A stretch of 64,000 bases of DNA, from contig RHPI01000560.1 in NCBI GenBank assembly GCA_009103225.1, positions 405,015-469,014 of the forward strand. Reading direction: 5' to 3'. This document shows, piece by piece, positions 13,343-31,299 of the stretch. Origin of the DNA: Chlorokybus atmophyticus. Taxonomy: Eukaryota > Streptophyta > Chlorokybophyceae > Chlorokybales > Chlorokybaceae. The notes beneath the pieces were generated by a model that worked only from the letters and a program-made list of their open reading frames with translations, did no database searches and had not been told where the DNA came from. The translations under genes and the position numbers were made by a program. Each line of letters begins with the position of its first letter. Position 1 is the first letter of the stretch.

Positions 13343-13738
13343 GGCAAGGCTGCATGATTTGGCTGCTGTTGGTGCGCATAGCTCAGTGCTTGTGTCAGTA
13401 GTAGTTGTGTACATAAAATGCAGGGCATGCATGCGCATGCATAACGTGTAGTTCAGTCAGCACGCAGCAACACATGCAAGGTGTCGTACAATGTATTGCT
13501 GCCGTACAGTACACACGGCTGTTGATGCGCTTTGCTTGCAGCTTCATGAGGTATCGCGCTGTTGTCTGAATTGAAGGTAGCAACCGCAAATTTATCACTT
13601 GTGAAGCGTACATGAAATTGCGAGCTACAATTGTGTATGGGATGACGCGTCATGTGTCCAAAAGAATGACGACGGCATTTGCATGGTTGCTGAGCTACAT
13701 GCTGATTGAATTGAATACACATGGCTGTCATTGAAAGT

Positions 13739-13743
13739 TTACA
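13739..13743 (-). terminator. Possible poly(A) signal TGTAA for EMSY-like gene
   Basis: TGTAA on the minus strand lies about 125 nt beyond the stop codon; a second copy is at about 13773. Both are short motifs and only suggestive. Confidence 0.3.
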
Positions 13744-13867
13744 GTACGAGACAGACTTGCAAATACATATTTTACACACCAATAAGGGTGCAGCAACCGT
13801 GCATGGCCACCAACGCCAGCCTTTTGCGTGTGCGCGGGGCTGCAAACGGAACTAACAACCACCAACT

Positions 13868-16150
13868 ACGAGCCACTGTCGTCTTCCGTATCTTCTCCTG
13901 ATGAGCTGTCTGAGCTGCCGCCTAGCTCATTGAGTTGCGCCCGTAACTGCTGCTCTCGCGCCTGGTCAAATTGCAGGGCGAATAAACATAGCCCAAGGCC
14001 ATGACAAGGATAATGCAAATCTGTTGATACTGCATGTACAAACAATGCGCAACAGAATAACGCATGTGGGGGGAACGCGCAGCCAGTACATTGCTGTTGT
14101 GACAGCATGCACACTATTGCGATGGACCATTTAGTTTGCAACACAGTAACACTGACACAGCATACCCTCAACTCGTCCTTTAGAGCTGCGAGCTTTGTTG
14201 CATCTGCTTCATCCACCTGCACGCGGAAATAATGAGCGCCCAACCGCGTAAACGTCACAAAGACCTGAAAATGTTTGGCATAAACAAGCCCTCAGCCCCT
14301 CTGTTACCTCAGCAGCCAACTGACTGATGTCGGTGCGTGGGTGCCCATTACCAACAGCCTGCCAGGCCAACACAAAGGATATGCTTGCAGTAGAGTGCTC
14401 AACACTGGCTTGCAGGGACCAACTTTGTAACATCACAATGCCATGATAAGCACCAGGTGATCTCTTGCCCCCGCGGGTGCTGCCCTGGCAGCTGGTACCT
14501 TGCGCTTTCCCTGAGTGTGCGTGCCTGCATGCACAATGAACCTATGGGCACGCCGTACAGACTATGCTGAAATGCTGAACATATCAACGCAGCGCTGCTA
14601 AACTGTTAAACCATGGCAGGATGCAATGAACGTTCATGAACATGCATGGCCTTGCATATGCATAGCGATACCTGACGGAAGGAGACCGGGCATTACGCCC
14701 ACAGGTCCTGTTCCAGACCCAGGTGCACTGGGGACCCTGGGTGCAAACAAGTCCACTGGAGGTCCAGGCATAACTTGAAACTTAGACGGTCCCATCTATC
14801 AGACGCACCCACAGTCATCACATGACTATGTCACAAGGGGTAAGCAACTTAGAAGCTCAGATAGCACATGGACAGCGCACAGCTTGCATGCCACTTTCTT
14901 GCTTATGTACGTTACCGAGGGACTGATTGCTTTCAATTCATAATCATAACTCGCCCGCATGGCTGAAGAAGCTGAGACAATGCTCACCTCCCGGACATTC
15001 AGCCACTCCCATGACTCATTGGTGGTGCCAAAATTGTAGGTCAGGCAGTGACACTTTATTTCGGCATTGTAGTCTGTGACGACAGCATCGCACCAGTACG
15101 GCCCCTGCTCTTCATCGTCCCACAATACACGCACACGCCTTCCTAACAAGTCGTCAACGACGCCTGCTTTTGAGGTTTGCCCAAAACGATGTTATTGTTT
15201 TTGGCTGCGAGACTCTCAACAGTACCTGTATCATGATGTAAACTTCAACTTACCTGGAACAAAGACCTCGGAGGGTCCGGTCTCGTGATCTGCTTTGCCA
15301 CGACCCTACACAATGCACAAGTCAGCACACACTAGCTGGCAGCAAGACAGACCCTTGTACTTGCACCAACAACAATTATAGTCATGCACCACTCACCTTG
15401 CCTTTGCGACCTGGCTGCCGTCCTCCTGATCGCTTACCAGGAGGCACTGCTACAGGTGCTCTGACTGTGGGAGTAGGAGCTAAAGGTGCTGGTTGGGGCA
15501 GTCTTTGCTTTTTGTGAGCGGGTCCAGCATCCCCGCGCTCTTTCCAGTTGCTGCAACCATGCAACATGAGCAAGCAGAAGCACGATGCATCGGCAGAAGT
15601 AATGTAGAAGTGATCAACACAGCGACAGTCCCCAGCATACCAGATGGACAGAACATGCTCATCTGCTTCAACTCTGCGCCGCAGATCCCTGTACTCGTCT
15701 TCGCTGATGCCCAGCGCCTGCTTGGCATCCATGATAAGGTTCTCCTTGCCCTGCAACGGCAAGTTGCATCAAGACAACGAATCATCATTACAATGCAGCC
15801 GACACTGCTGTCCAGTGCAAGAAACGCGCGTTCCCAACCAATGCATGCGAGTTCCACCAGCATTACAGCAATGGCTTACCCATGGCAAGGCACTAGCTTG
15901 CGCACGGAAAGCGCGCAAGAGAGCATATAGCGCATCATACTCTAACTGCTTTAGCTGCTGTTCCAACGTCATGTGCCCCTGCGCCTTGGAGGCTCTGCCA
16001 GCTGCTACTGGCGCCCTTGCTCCAGTGGCGGGACGCCCATGCATGGATACGTCATCGTCGTCAGTGCCTGTGAGTCCATGTGAGCCCAACCGCCAATTCC
16101 ACAATCTGCAGGCTGTGTCTCGCTGTGGCTGCTGATGCACACAGATGGAG
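13868..16150 (-). CDS. EMSY-like protein (ENT plus Agenet/Tudor domains)
   Basis: Plant EMSY-like proteins are nuclear histone readers acting in gene silencing and immunity. The N-terminal part has the acidic GTDDDD patch seen in plant members, then an ENT domain split by an intron: LEQQLKQLEYDALYALLRAF (up to 15880), then GKENLIMDAKQALGISEDEY and RRRVEADEHV (15641-15750). A Lys/Arg/Pro linker follows (about 15398-15548). The Agenet/Tudor segment (about 14987-15173) contains LGRRVRVLWDDEEQGPYWCD and NFGTTNESWEWLNVRE. Small exons near 14673-14790 (Pro/Gly-rich) and 14190-14265 lead to a short acidic coiled-coil tail ending EDDSGS. The first exon or start codon was not found; the gene may reach toward 16.9 kb. 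It is divergent from the ubiquitin protease gene. Confidence 0.85.
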
Positions 16151-16994
16151 TGCACACAAAAGCAAAGAATAGCAATGAGGGAACATGCTGGGTTGCATAT
16201 GGAGAACCGTTGCAACCAAAATTGCATGCGAACATCAGCAACAAGACTTTAACGACACGACGCTTTTCATAGCATGTGCGTAGCATTGCTCAGTGAAGGT
16301 CAGTAAGCAGACTACCCAAGCATGAGTGCAGGCTGACGAACAAACAAATTGACAATCCGTGAAGTGCAACGCGACGGAGGCTTAGTTGGAGACGTACTTT
16401 AGTGCGTTAAGATACACGCGGTGCCACCCCAACCCAAGCGTATATCAGCACCCGGTGTTTCTTCTCAAGGGCTGATGTAGCGCTTTGGCTTAGCCTATGG
16501 CCAGCAGCAGCACGGTGTGGCACCCAATGTTGCGACACCTGAGCGCGCACACAACCCCTTGAGAGGAAGCACTCCAACACGATTGTGGCAATCAACTGCT
16601 TCGCCAAATACGCACAAGCAGCACTAAAGAAGTAAACACGCCGCACAGAAGGCACACATGTGCGCCTAACAACCCATGCGACATAAACGCCTTAGCAGCA
16701 AACAACGAAAGCAAAATTCTGACCACTGCTGTCTGATTGTGTTCTTGCAGAGTCAGTCTTGTACATGTATGCCTGGGCGGCAGCGCCCCAGCAAATGTGC
16801 GCCGCTGATCCGCTCCTGAGAAGCACGCTGACGATATTCCGCTGGTGGAGCAGGCACCACACCAGAAGACCACCAGACAAGAGAAAACTGCGCGTAAGTG
16901 TACCCCGGCTTGCAGACCGTGTCCTACTCCGCCACGTCCTCCCCGTCCTGCTAATCCGCCGCCACCGCCGCCGCCGCCGCCCGCACGCCTGCGC

Positions 16995-17002
16995 TAGGGT
17001 TT
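16995..17002 (-). promoter_or_regulatory. Telomere box (AAACCCTA)
   Basis: TAGGGTTT on the plus strand, about 250 bp upstream of the ubiquitin protease start, in the divergent promoter. In land plants telo-boxes bind TRB/MYB factors and mark housekeeping and Polycomb targets; a role here is inferred. Confidence 0.5.
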
Positions 17003-17066
17003 CAAGTGACGACTCGATCCGGTTCCGAACGCTGTGTGCTGGGAAACCGGATCGGAGTCGTAGTAT

Positions 17067-17074
17067 TAGGGTTT
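17067..17074 (-). promoter_or_regulatory. Telomere box (AAACCCTA), second copy
   Basis: A second exact TAGGGTTT only 72 bp from the first in the same divergent promoter. The pairing makes chance less likely. Confidence 0.5.
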
Positions 17075-17250
17075 CACGGTTGGCTTAGCGATCGGTGGGC
17101 TGGGGGTGGCGGCGGTGTCGGTGGCGGCGGCGACAGTGTGCAGCTTTGCATGTGTAGGTTATCTGCAACTTGTAGATTGGTGCAGCTGTGATGTCGCCAT
17201 TCTTCATTGACAGCCGAGGTGCTTCTGGGTAGGCAGTGCTTCTGGGTGAC

Positions 17251-22322
<5,072 letters not shown>

Positions 22323-23960
22323 TGCTTCAAGTCCACAAGCACTGTGTTTTGACCAACACGCCCTGTTTGCAGCAAATGTGGCTAGTGACATGCTGCGGCG
22401 TGCATTGGTTTTGAGGGTCTGGTAGGATGTAGTGTGTGGCTGGGTGGGTCGTTAGGGTTAGAGGTGTGGCACAGCGCCCTGCTGCAATGTTGAGGCCAGC
22501 GCAGCGCATTCTCGGCAGGGTGCTGATGATCTGGACCTGCAGAGGCAAAGGTCACCAATGCGTGCTCTTCTTGCGGTGGTCTGATTCTTAGCTTTGAGTG
22601 ACTCGTGCACATGGGTTGTGTCTATCTGTGGGGCGAGCGAGGGGTTTGGGTTGTGCAGTAGGTGTCAATGGTGTGACTTGTCAACTACATTTAACTTACA
22701 AGCGTCATGTCCGTCAGAAAATGCATTGCTTGTGGTGTGTACAGGATATGTGGAATGCTGTATGGCACATGCTTGCAACATCCATGCACAGCAACACGAC
22801 ATTAATACCTCTACAAGGGATCAGACTACTACCACTGGGCACTTACATCTACCACACTACACTAACACTATCGCCCAACCATATTAGACATGCATCACTC
22901 ATAGTTAATCATTAGACATGCATCACTCATAGTTAATTGCACCACGGTCGTTGTGGTAGTGTTTTGCACTGATCCTATCGCTCAGCTGTGTATACTGGCT
23001 TGCATCCTGGTATACAGTAGCTGCGCAGCGTGTACTTACACTGGTATCCGCCATTTGCGTGTACGTGGTAGAATAGAAGGGCCATATCATAGCAATGCAC
23101 ACAGCGAACACAAGCACATCAATAACAAAGAACAAGGCAAGCAAGCGCTTAGGGTATATGAAGCCAACATGAGCTTTGCACTGCAACCACCAGCACATCC
23201 CGCACGCATGCACCAATGAAGTTGTCAACCACAAATACCTGGGCATAACCCCAGGCACTCAAGCACAGACAGGGTTGCAACAGAAAGGAAGCAGATGCCA
23301 AGCATGCACTTCACATTGCTGCAACCACCAATGCTGATACATAGACCACATGCACATTGTAGGTACCATGAAAAATATGGACACGCCTATCTCCATCCTG
23401 GCAATCAGCACTGTTTGCCTGCGCAGCCTACGCACGTTGGCACCACCGGAGCAAATCTTCAACCACAGCGCCAACTTTGGTTCAACAGCGTACGTAAATG
23501 CAATGTCCCTGCACGCCAACAGCAACCAGTATCATATCAAAAACAAGGTTGGTACGACAATAGTTGTGCTGAGCAATTACGTAACCACCCACCATGTCTT
23601 CAAGACAAGTCAGGGCCTGACTACACAACTAGAATGCAAACTCTACACCCATGCGAAAAGAGTCAGCTGGGTCAAACCAGCTGCCTACATCTTTGCTGTC
23701 ACAGTGCAAACTTGAGCGTTTGGACCACTTCTTACCCTCTGAGCGTATGGCCTTGTTTACCGCACTCGCACAACAATAAGCCCCCCCCGTTTGCACTATG
23801 TACAAACAACACTACATGCCCCTGTAGCGGACCCCTACGTCACTGTCAGCTAGCCAGATTTTTGACAGTGTCTAAAGTTGATTCCACAGCCAAATCTCTA
23901 GACGAGAGTTTGCTTGCAAGTGTCTGCATACAATTGACACAACCCGTTCGTACCTACCTG
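22323..23960. other. Convergent intergenic region between ubiquitin protease and MO25
   Basis: Long open frames exist (for example 23295-23966 on the plus strand) but show no family resemblance or splice structure and lie downstream of two convergent genes, so I do not call them. A TTAGGGTTAG sequence is at 22452-22461. A 28-bp unit is repeated twice at 22883-22938. Confidence 0.4.
22883..22938 (+). repeat. Two tandem 28-bp units
   Basis: The unit starting ATTAGACATGCATCACTC occurs at 22883 and again at 22911, essentially unchanged. Confidence 0.8.
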
Positions 23961-25996
23961 TCATGATGACGAGGTCGACTGCACGGGGCTGACTCGCCCT
24001 GTAGGCGGCTGCAGGCTTGCAATTTCCTTAGCCAAAAGCTCCTTCTCCTCTGTAAACTGCTCGTCATCTGCAGCAACAGAAACTTCAGTACCCAAGCTCC
24101 AACAAGAGGAGCAGCTTGTGGACATCACAATACCCTTGTCTGTATGAAAATCAGCAAGGTAGCGCAGCAGCTTCTGCGCATTGTTGGCCAAGATTTCTGT
24201 TATCTGCGCAGGCTTGTTGGGGTTTGCCACAAAGACCTGTTGCAAGACCACACACGTTAGCCCGCATCTTGCTTGACAATCCATGGCGCATACCATGCAA
24301 TACTGACCTTGAAAACATGGAAGGCCTCGTACTGAATGTTCTTGCTCGGATCCTGCATCCTTAAATTACTCAAATCACGCTCAGCATGTCATGCATGCAC
24401 AAGGACGTGTGCGCCTTGACCCTCACCGTTAGCAGGGTCATCATCAGGCGCAGGTTGGCTGCCTCAGAGATGTAGCGCAACATCACATTCACGTTGACTC
24501 TGTCAAGAAGCATCTCTCCTAGCAACTGCCATGTTGCACAGCAGTCAACAACTGATTGGAACACAACCTCCACCTTACACGCAATTGAAATGTAAACGCA
24601 CCTTTAGAGACTGGCGCCGAGTGACATAATTTTGAGACTTCAGCAACTGCGTGTAATGCATCTCCAATACCTGCAATGCCAACACAGTCACCAATGACAG
24701 GTCGTGCACCAGCACATGCAATGTGCAGGAATCCTACCGAGCTGTAGTTGTCCATGAGAAAGCCAGCAACCATTGCTTTGTGCCTTGTAAGCAGATCCTG
24801 ACACCAAGCAAAAGGAGCGCAACCGCAACAACATGGTGAAGTTAATGCACAATTCTGACATTGTTGACGAGCATGTGACAGCATGCACCTTGAAGGTGAT
24901 GAACGCATCCGATGCTACATCAAAAGTGTCCACTTCTATGTACTTGAAAAAGTTGAAGAAAAGTGGTGAATACAGAAGATACCTGCATACATGCCAGCCA
25001 TTAAACTATCTGGCTATCAAAGAAACCAGGATTATTAGATGATGACTAACTTACTTGGCAAGCGGCTCGTAGCGACTTGTTTCTCTGAGAATCAAGCCAC
25101 AATTCAACGCGATTTCTGAGTTCTCGTATCTGCAACATGCCAACTTGTCAGCGCAAAGTGTCACCAAGCAGCACCATGCACAGGACGCAGCCAACCATGC
25201 AGCAATGCTCCTTACCCCACGACAAGTTTGTCTAGCAGTTCTGTGTGACGCAGCAGGTATTCCACCCCAGGCGATCGACCACTCACTTGGCACCGCAGGA
25301 CACATGTTATGACCTGTGCGGCATCCTTGCGAGCCTGCAGTGGCCAGGCAATATTGACTGCCGCCCAAGCAATTGATCACAATGTCAGCGAGGAGTGCAC
25401 AAGCTGGTAGAGGCACATGCGTGATGCATGTACACTACTACTCAATTGGCAAGCTGTGTCCAATGCACTGCAAACACAGAGAAGGCTGCATGACAGTGCA
25501 AAAGCAACTGGCTGGCATGTAGTCTACCTACTACTGTACCGCACCCTTACCCATGCAGAATGACGTTATGCAAGCAATAACCATGTAGCAGGTCGCACCT
25601 CAAACTCTAATTGCTGGAGGTTCTGGATAAGATGGAAGATCAGATCCATAGAGCAAATGTCGATTGTCAACTGCTGGCTCTCTGCTTCGTTTGGTTCAAC
25701 GTCTGCCTCACCATGCAGGACAACTTTCATGCTGTGTAGGTACCTTGCCAAGTCCTCGTGAGCCTGTGTGTGCCAGGCATTGACAGTGAGCTGCATTTGG
25801 AGCACAGTGCATGCAGGCAGTGTCAGCCTAATGCATCGCTGCGATGCTCGCAAAATCTGCATTGCTAATACGACAAACACAGCCACACCTGACGTGACGG
25901 CAGCCCAGGCAAGCTGTCGAGCGTCAACCTCGCCAGATTGCCAGTAAGCTTGTGCGACGACTTGCTTTTATGGTGAAACAGCTTGTTCAGCGCCAT
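23961..25996 (-). CDS. MO25: MO25/CAB39-like kinase scaffold protein
   Basis: MO25 is a helical-repeat cytosolic scaffold that activates STE20/germinal-centre kinases such as STRAD-LKB1 partners, acting in polarity and cytokinesis. Conserved stretches in order are LARYLHSMKVVLHGEADVEP (about 25745), RYENSEIALNCGLILRE (about 25120), FDVASDAFITFK and LLTRHKAMVAGFLMDNYSS (about 24920-24735), LLGEMLLDRVNVNVMLRYI (about 24520), and VFVANPNKPAQITEILANNA (about 24230). The end is acidic DEQFTEEKELLAKEIASL followed by a short Ser-rich tail. These span the whole family domain, so the gene looks intact. The start MALNKLFHHKSKSS is the only Met at the expected distance; N-terminal splice sites are approximate. 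It is divergent from the GNAT gene. Confidence 0.92.
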
Positions 25997-27117
25997 GGTG
26001 GCTGATGAGGCCTGCCCACACAACTAGCCGACTGCGCTTTCCAGGCTACACAGATTGCACCACCTCAAAGATCTCCTCCAGGTCTAGGCACAGAAGACAC
26101 CCTAATTGGGCCGCAGAACAACACACAAGCAAGCTACAGCAGCCCACGACGCCGGCGTCGACGGCAGCCGGTGGTGCAATTCATCAGGCTAACGCTAGCC
26201 GCAGCGCAGGACTGACAGTGCCAGAGTCAATCAGTCAGCCGACAAGGCGTCGGCGCCTTCACCTGCGCAAAAAAGTAGTAGCCACTCGCCAGAACCCAAC
26301 ACCAACCCTCTCCCTCACCGCGGCCGCCGCCACTGCCGACCCGGTGGACGCCGTGAAGTATGACAGCTGTAACAGCCAGCATCCATTGCAAGCAACCACA
26401 TAACGTTAGCTTGCTACTGTCACACAGATTGTGCGCCAGCAATCCTCTTGTTCGCGAACAAAGATCTCTCTGAAACCCTAACCTTAAATTGTGCGGCTGA
26501 ATGTAGTGAGTCTTATCGTCGACGTTGTCGGCGTTGTTGGCGGCGCTGACGTCGGCCGAGGCGGAGGAGGCGACAACGTCAGGGGCAAGGCTCTGCTAGA
26601 CGACTGTCACATCTGCTTGACGGACGAATAGTGGGGCTGCCGCCAGTGATAAGCAGCAGGCCACGGGCCCTCTCCCATGGCTGTGAGCGTGCTGCAAGCA
26701 GCCGCAGCTGCTGGAGTTTGCACTTCCAGTGCGGCGGTTGCTGAAGGTCGGTCGGCGGCTCACAGACGCTTGCCGCCTAGCAGGTCAGCTCAGCCCGTCT
26801 CTCTCTGTGCTTCCAGAACGCGCTCCTAGCGTTTCGTTCAACGCTCATACGGAAACTTCTTGCATTTGCCGCTGATCAGTCTAGTTGGCCGTATTCGTAT
26901 CCACAACGCTATCAGGGTCCTAGAACCAATGTGACAAATGACTCTCTGAAACAGTCGCTGGCCACATGCGGTAAGCGGGTAGCATAATAACAGAAAACGT
27001 TCTGACAAGCAGCCGTGTTTCTTCAAACTAGTAGGTCTGCAGCCCAGTCTCCTTGACAGCCGCAGCTTTCTCTCCGAGTACGACGTTGGCCGAGTATTCG
27101 TTACCAGGTTTCAGACA
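25997..27117. other. Divergent promoter region of MO25 and GNAT genes
   Basis: GC-rich 5' region without recognised coding exons. It has an exact telomere box at 26473-26481. Open frames here overlap the presumed MO25 leader and are not supported. Confidence 0.4.
26473..26481 (+). promoter_or_regulatory. Telomere box (AAACCCTAA)
   Basis: Exact nine-base telo-box, about 480 bp upstream of the MO25 start and about 640 bp upstream of the GNAT start, in their shared divergent interval. Confidence 0.45.
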
Positions 27118-28592
<1,475 letters not shown>

Positions 28593-30070
28593 CAGTGCCT
28601 GCTCGGATCAGGAGAGGCGTTTAGTTGATAGATACCTTGTACAGTTACCCCTTGCCATAACCACGCATGGGACAAGTATCCAGCAGTAAGTTATGCATTG
28701 GCTCATAATTCACCATGTGAAAGGTTGTTGTGCATTTTGGCAGTCAAGCCTAGCTTGTCCACCTTCGTGGGTCCACTTAGATTGATTAGACAATGATAGA
28801 CCGTTCAAGTATGGTCGACTTTCGTAGCCAATGCATTGCATCATAGTTTAAGAAAGCATACTTTGCATCAGTTGTGTGTAAAAGTGTCTTAGGGTTGGTT
28901 TATTGCAAACGTTATAAAGATGGCATCCGTCACACATCGGGGTGTCGTGTGGTAAAATGTTGCACACGAAGGTGGATCAAGCTAATGACTCTCCTGGCAA
29001 GTTAACCTTGCTTTGAGATATGTGCAAGCATCGCAACAGTTAGCACAATCCATGGCCTTTTGTGCCCTGCCCAACATATAATTGCAGGTGTGGGGCTTTT
29101 TAATGAGGTGACTCGTTAACTTAATGCAATTCACAGAAGAATTGTTGTATGGCATTCATGTCTTGACATTATTTCAAATCAATTATTTTCAAGCGGCATT
29201 TGATGTTTTGGCAATGAGATTGATTGCCACATGAAGATTGAAAGCCAATGTGCGAACACATAAGGTTTCATGTACGAGGCAAAAGTGACTGTTGAGGCTT
29301 GAAAACGGCAAGGTGAGAAGTTAGATAATCGTATGCAAATGGCATTCTGCTTTTCAATAATACCACCTCCATGCTCATTTAGCCGCCCCGCGTGTTTCCC
29401 CTCATTTCCCCACCAAAACCTACAAAACAAAAATGAATGCTGCAGGGAAAGTTATGTGTCCACTATAGGTCAGGTCGGTCTTCATGTGGTAAGTTTGTTA
29501 CATGCATGTGTTGTTGCTACGCATGTCATCACTAGTCGCTTCACATTATCCACTGCAAACCCTACCTCGACCTTTTCTTCGCACGTGCAGCTACAGTTGC
29601 GTCATAATGGTTTTATGATTGGAGAAGCCTACATGTGTTGTCAACATTGTGTTGTTATCATTAGTGCTATTGTCATTGCTGGTTGTTAATAATGGTTGTT
29701 GTTGGAACCAATGCTATCATGATAATCGTTTTACAGATGAAGTTACCTGCAAGAGAGGGTTCACGTAATCTTTGCATTTGAAAATGTGCGTCGATTGCTA
29801 TTGGCATGTGCATAACACTATTTATAGTATATCATCACATGTGACGCTCAAGCTTCCATCGCGCATAAACTACATATACCTCTAATAAGTTTAATAGCCG
29901 CCAACCCCAACAACTTTGCAATATTGCCGTAGTCGATTGTTAATTATGTGGGCATGTTTTTAACACCACCATTTATTATCCTGATACATTTAGCATTTAT
30001 AAGAGTAACAGCATGATACCTTAATCGAGAGTTTAACTCATCAATTAACTTAATGATGCGGTGTACATAG

Positions 30071-30098
30071 TGATGCACGACAGTGTTGTCGTGCATCA
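30071..30098. repeat. Tight hairpin, 12-bp arms
   Basis: TGATGCACGACA pairs perfectly with TGTCGTGCATCA across a 4-nt loop, in AT-rich intergenic DNA. Confidence 0.65.
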
Positions 30099-30663
30099 TA
30101 ACGGAATGATACTGTAACGCGTTGCGCAACATACCTGCAATTGTTGAGGGTATAAATATGTGAACATATCAAGAATACATTAGTTGACATGTGCGTGAAC
30201 GACATAAACTCATGTACATGCGTCGTACATTTTGTGCTAAAGAGTTCATATGCTCTTTGCTCCCTTCAGGCAACTGCCTCGCCCTTCATTTGCATATAGC
30301 GCCTTGGCGGCTAAGCTATCGCATATAGTTGCATCTTTTGCTTCATGTCGTGTAGGCCCTTGGTGTAAGTGCAATTGCATGCCTCTGCGTTTGCCTCAGT
30401 CTATCTTGCACCTCTGGTTGATTTTTCAAACATGTGTATGTGCACCCGCGCAGATGACGTACATGGCAGATGCCTGGACCTAATAGCTTCCTAGCCTAGC
30501 CGTGACACAAAGCTAATGTTAGACGTCAACGTCACGGCGTGTGGGGATTGATCGATTTGGGGAGCAGTGCGGGTGGGGAAAGCGGCTAACGGGGCAAGTA
30601 CATAGGACCGCCCCCAGGGGTTGCTATGTATCCACTGGCGATGCAGACGCATATCATTCTAAA

Positions 30664-30686
30664 CGAGGACTTCGAAGAAGTCCTCG
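30664..30686. repeat. Tight hairpin, 10-bp arms
   Basis: CGAGGACTTC pairs perfectly with GAAGTCCTCG across a 3-nt loop, 610 bp upstream of the ArgD start. Confidence 0.6.
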
Positions 30687-31299
30687 CTTAAAGCGTGCTG
30701 CATTCGTGTGCGCGCCACATCGCCGCAGTGCGAGGAGTTGAGCAACGATGCCTAGAGGGGTTCATCCGCATCTGCGACAGCACGTGGCTTGCACCTGACA
30801 ACGGGCACAAGTAATGGCAAACCTGGCACATAGAGCGGTAGCGGTAGCAGTAATGGGCAGGGATCTTATGGCGCAGGGCCTTTCGACCTTGGCGGAAGCG
30901 GCGCTCGCATAGGGTGTAACTATTTGGGGCGGGAGGGGGGGGTTAACGGTTAGGCATGGCGCAACATTGGCAGCCAACAATTGCATGTCACTAATAGTGA
31001 AGGAAAGGGCATGGCTGTGCATGATTGACCCTGTTGTATACATATGCTTGAGTGTTTGTGTCAATTATTGCACCGTGCGCTTCGCACTCTTCCGCTTCAT
31101 GCAACCATATCAATACTCATTAACTATCGGCATTTGTCGTACGCCTACGTTATGCAAATAGTCAAGTAGCTGTATGTTATACCGAGATCGCCGTCCACCC
31201 GCTCTGCTGGCATACGTCTCTCCAAACGCAGGAGAGACTGTTACAGACACCGACTTCGCCGCCGCTACCTTAGACAGCAGGAGCAGGTGGGCGGCGGGG

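Larger units (their letters stand above)
11940..13867. other. Convergent intergenic region between SIN3 and EMSY-like gene
   Basis: No coding exon was recognised. The main content is a 205-bp direct repeat (12150-12354 and 13138-13342) around about 780 bp rich in TGCATG words. TTACA at 13739-13743 (TGTAA on the minus strand) may be the poly(A) signal of the EMSY-like gene. Confidence 0.4.
16151..17250. other. Divergent promoter region of EMSY-like and ubiquitin protease genes
   Basis: No recognised coding exon. The region from 16890 to 17250 is GC-rich with GCC/GGC repeats and two telomere boxes, and probably serves both genes. Undetected first exons of the EMSY-like gene may lie here. Confidence 0.45.
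28593..31299. other. AT-richer intergenic region upstream of ArgD
   Basis: No convincing gene. Base composition from about 28.6 to 30.3 kb is clearly richer in A and T than the flanks. It holds two tight hairpins (30071-30098, 30664-30686). TTAGGGTT occurs near 28889. The last few hundred bases should contain the ArgD promoter. Confidence 0.4.

Noticed and set aside
23295-23966. 223-residue plus-strand open frame
   Set aside because: No recognisable family, His/Pro/Gln-rich by chance composition, lying in the convergent 3' region of two genes.
26005-26403. 132-residue plus-strand open frame upstream of the GNAT gene
   Set aside because: It overlaps the presumed MO25 leader and divergent promoter and shows no family similarity.
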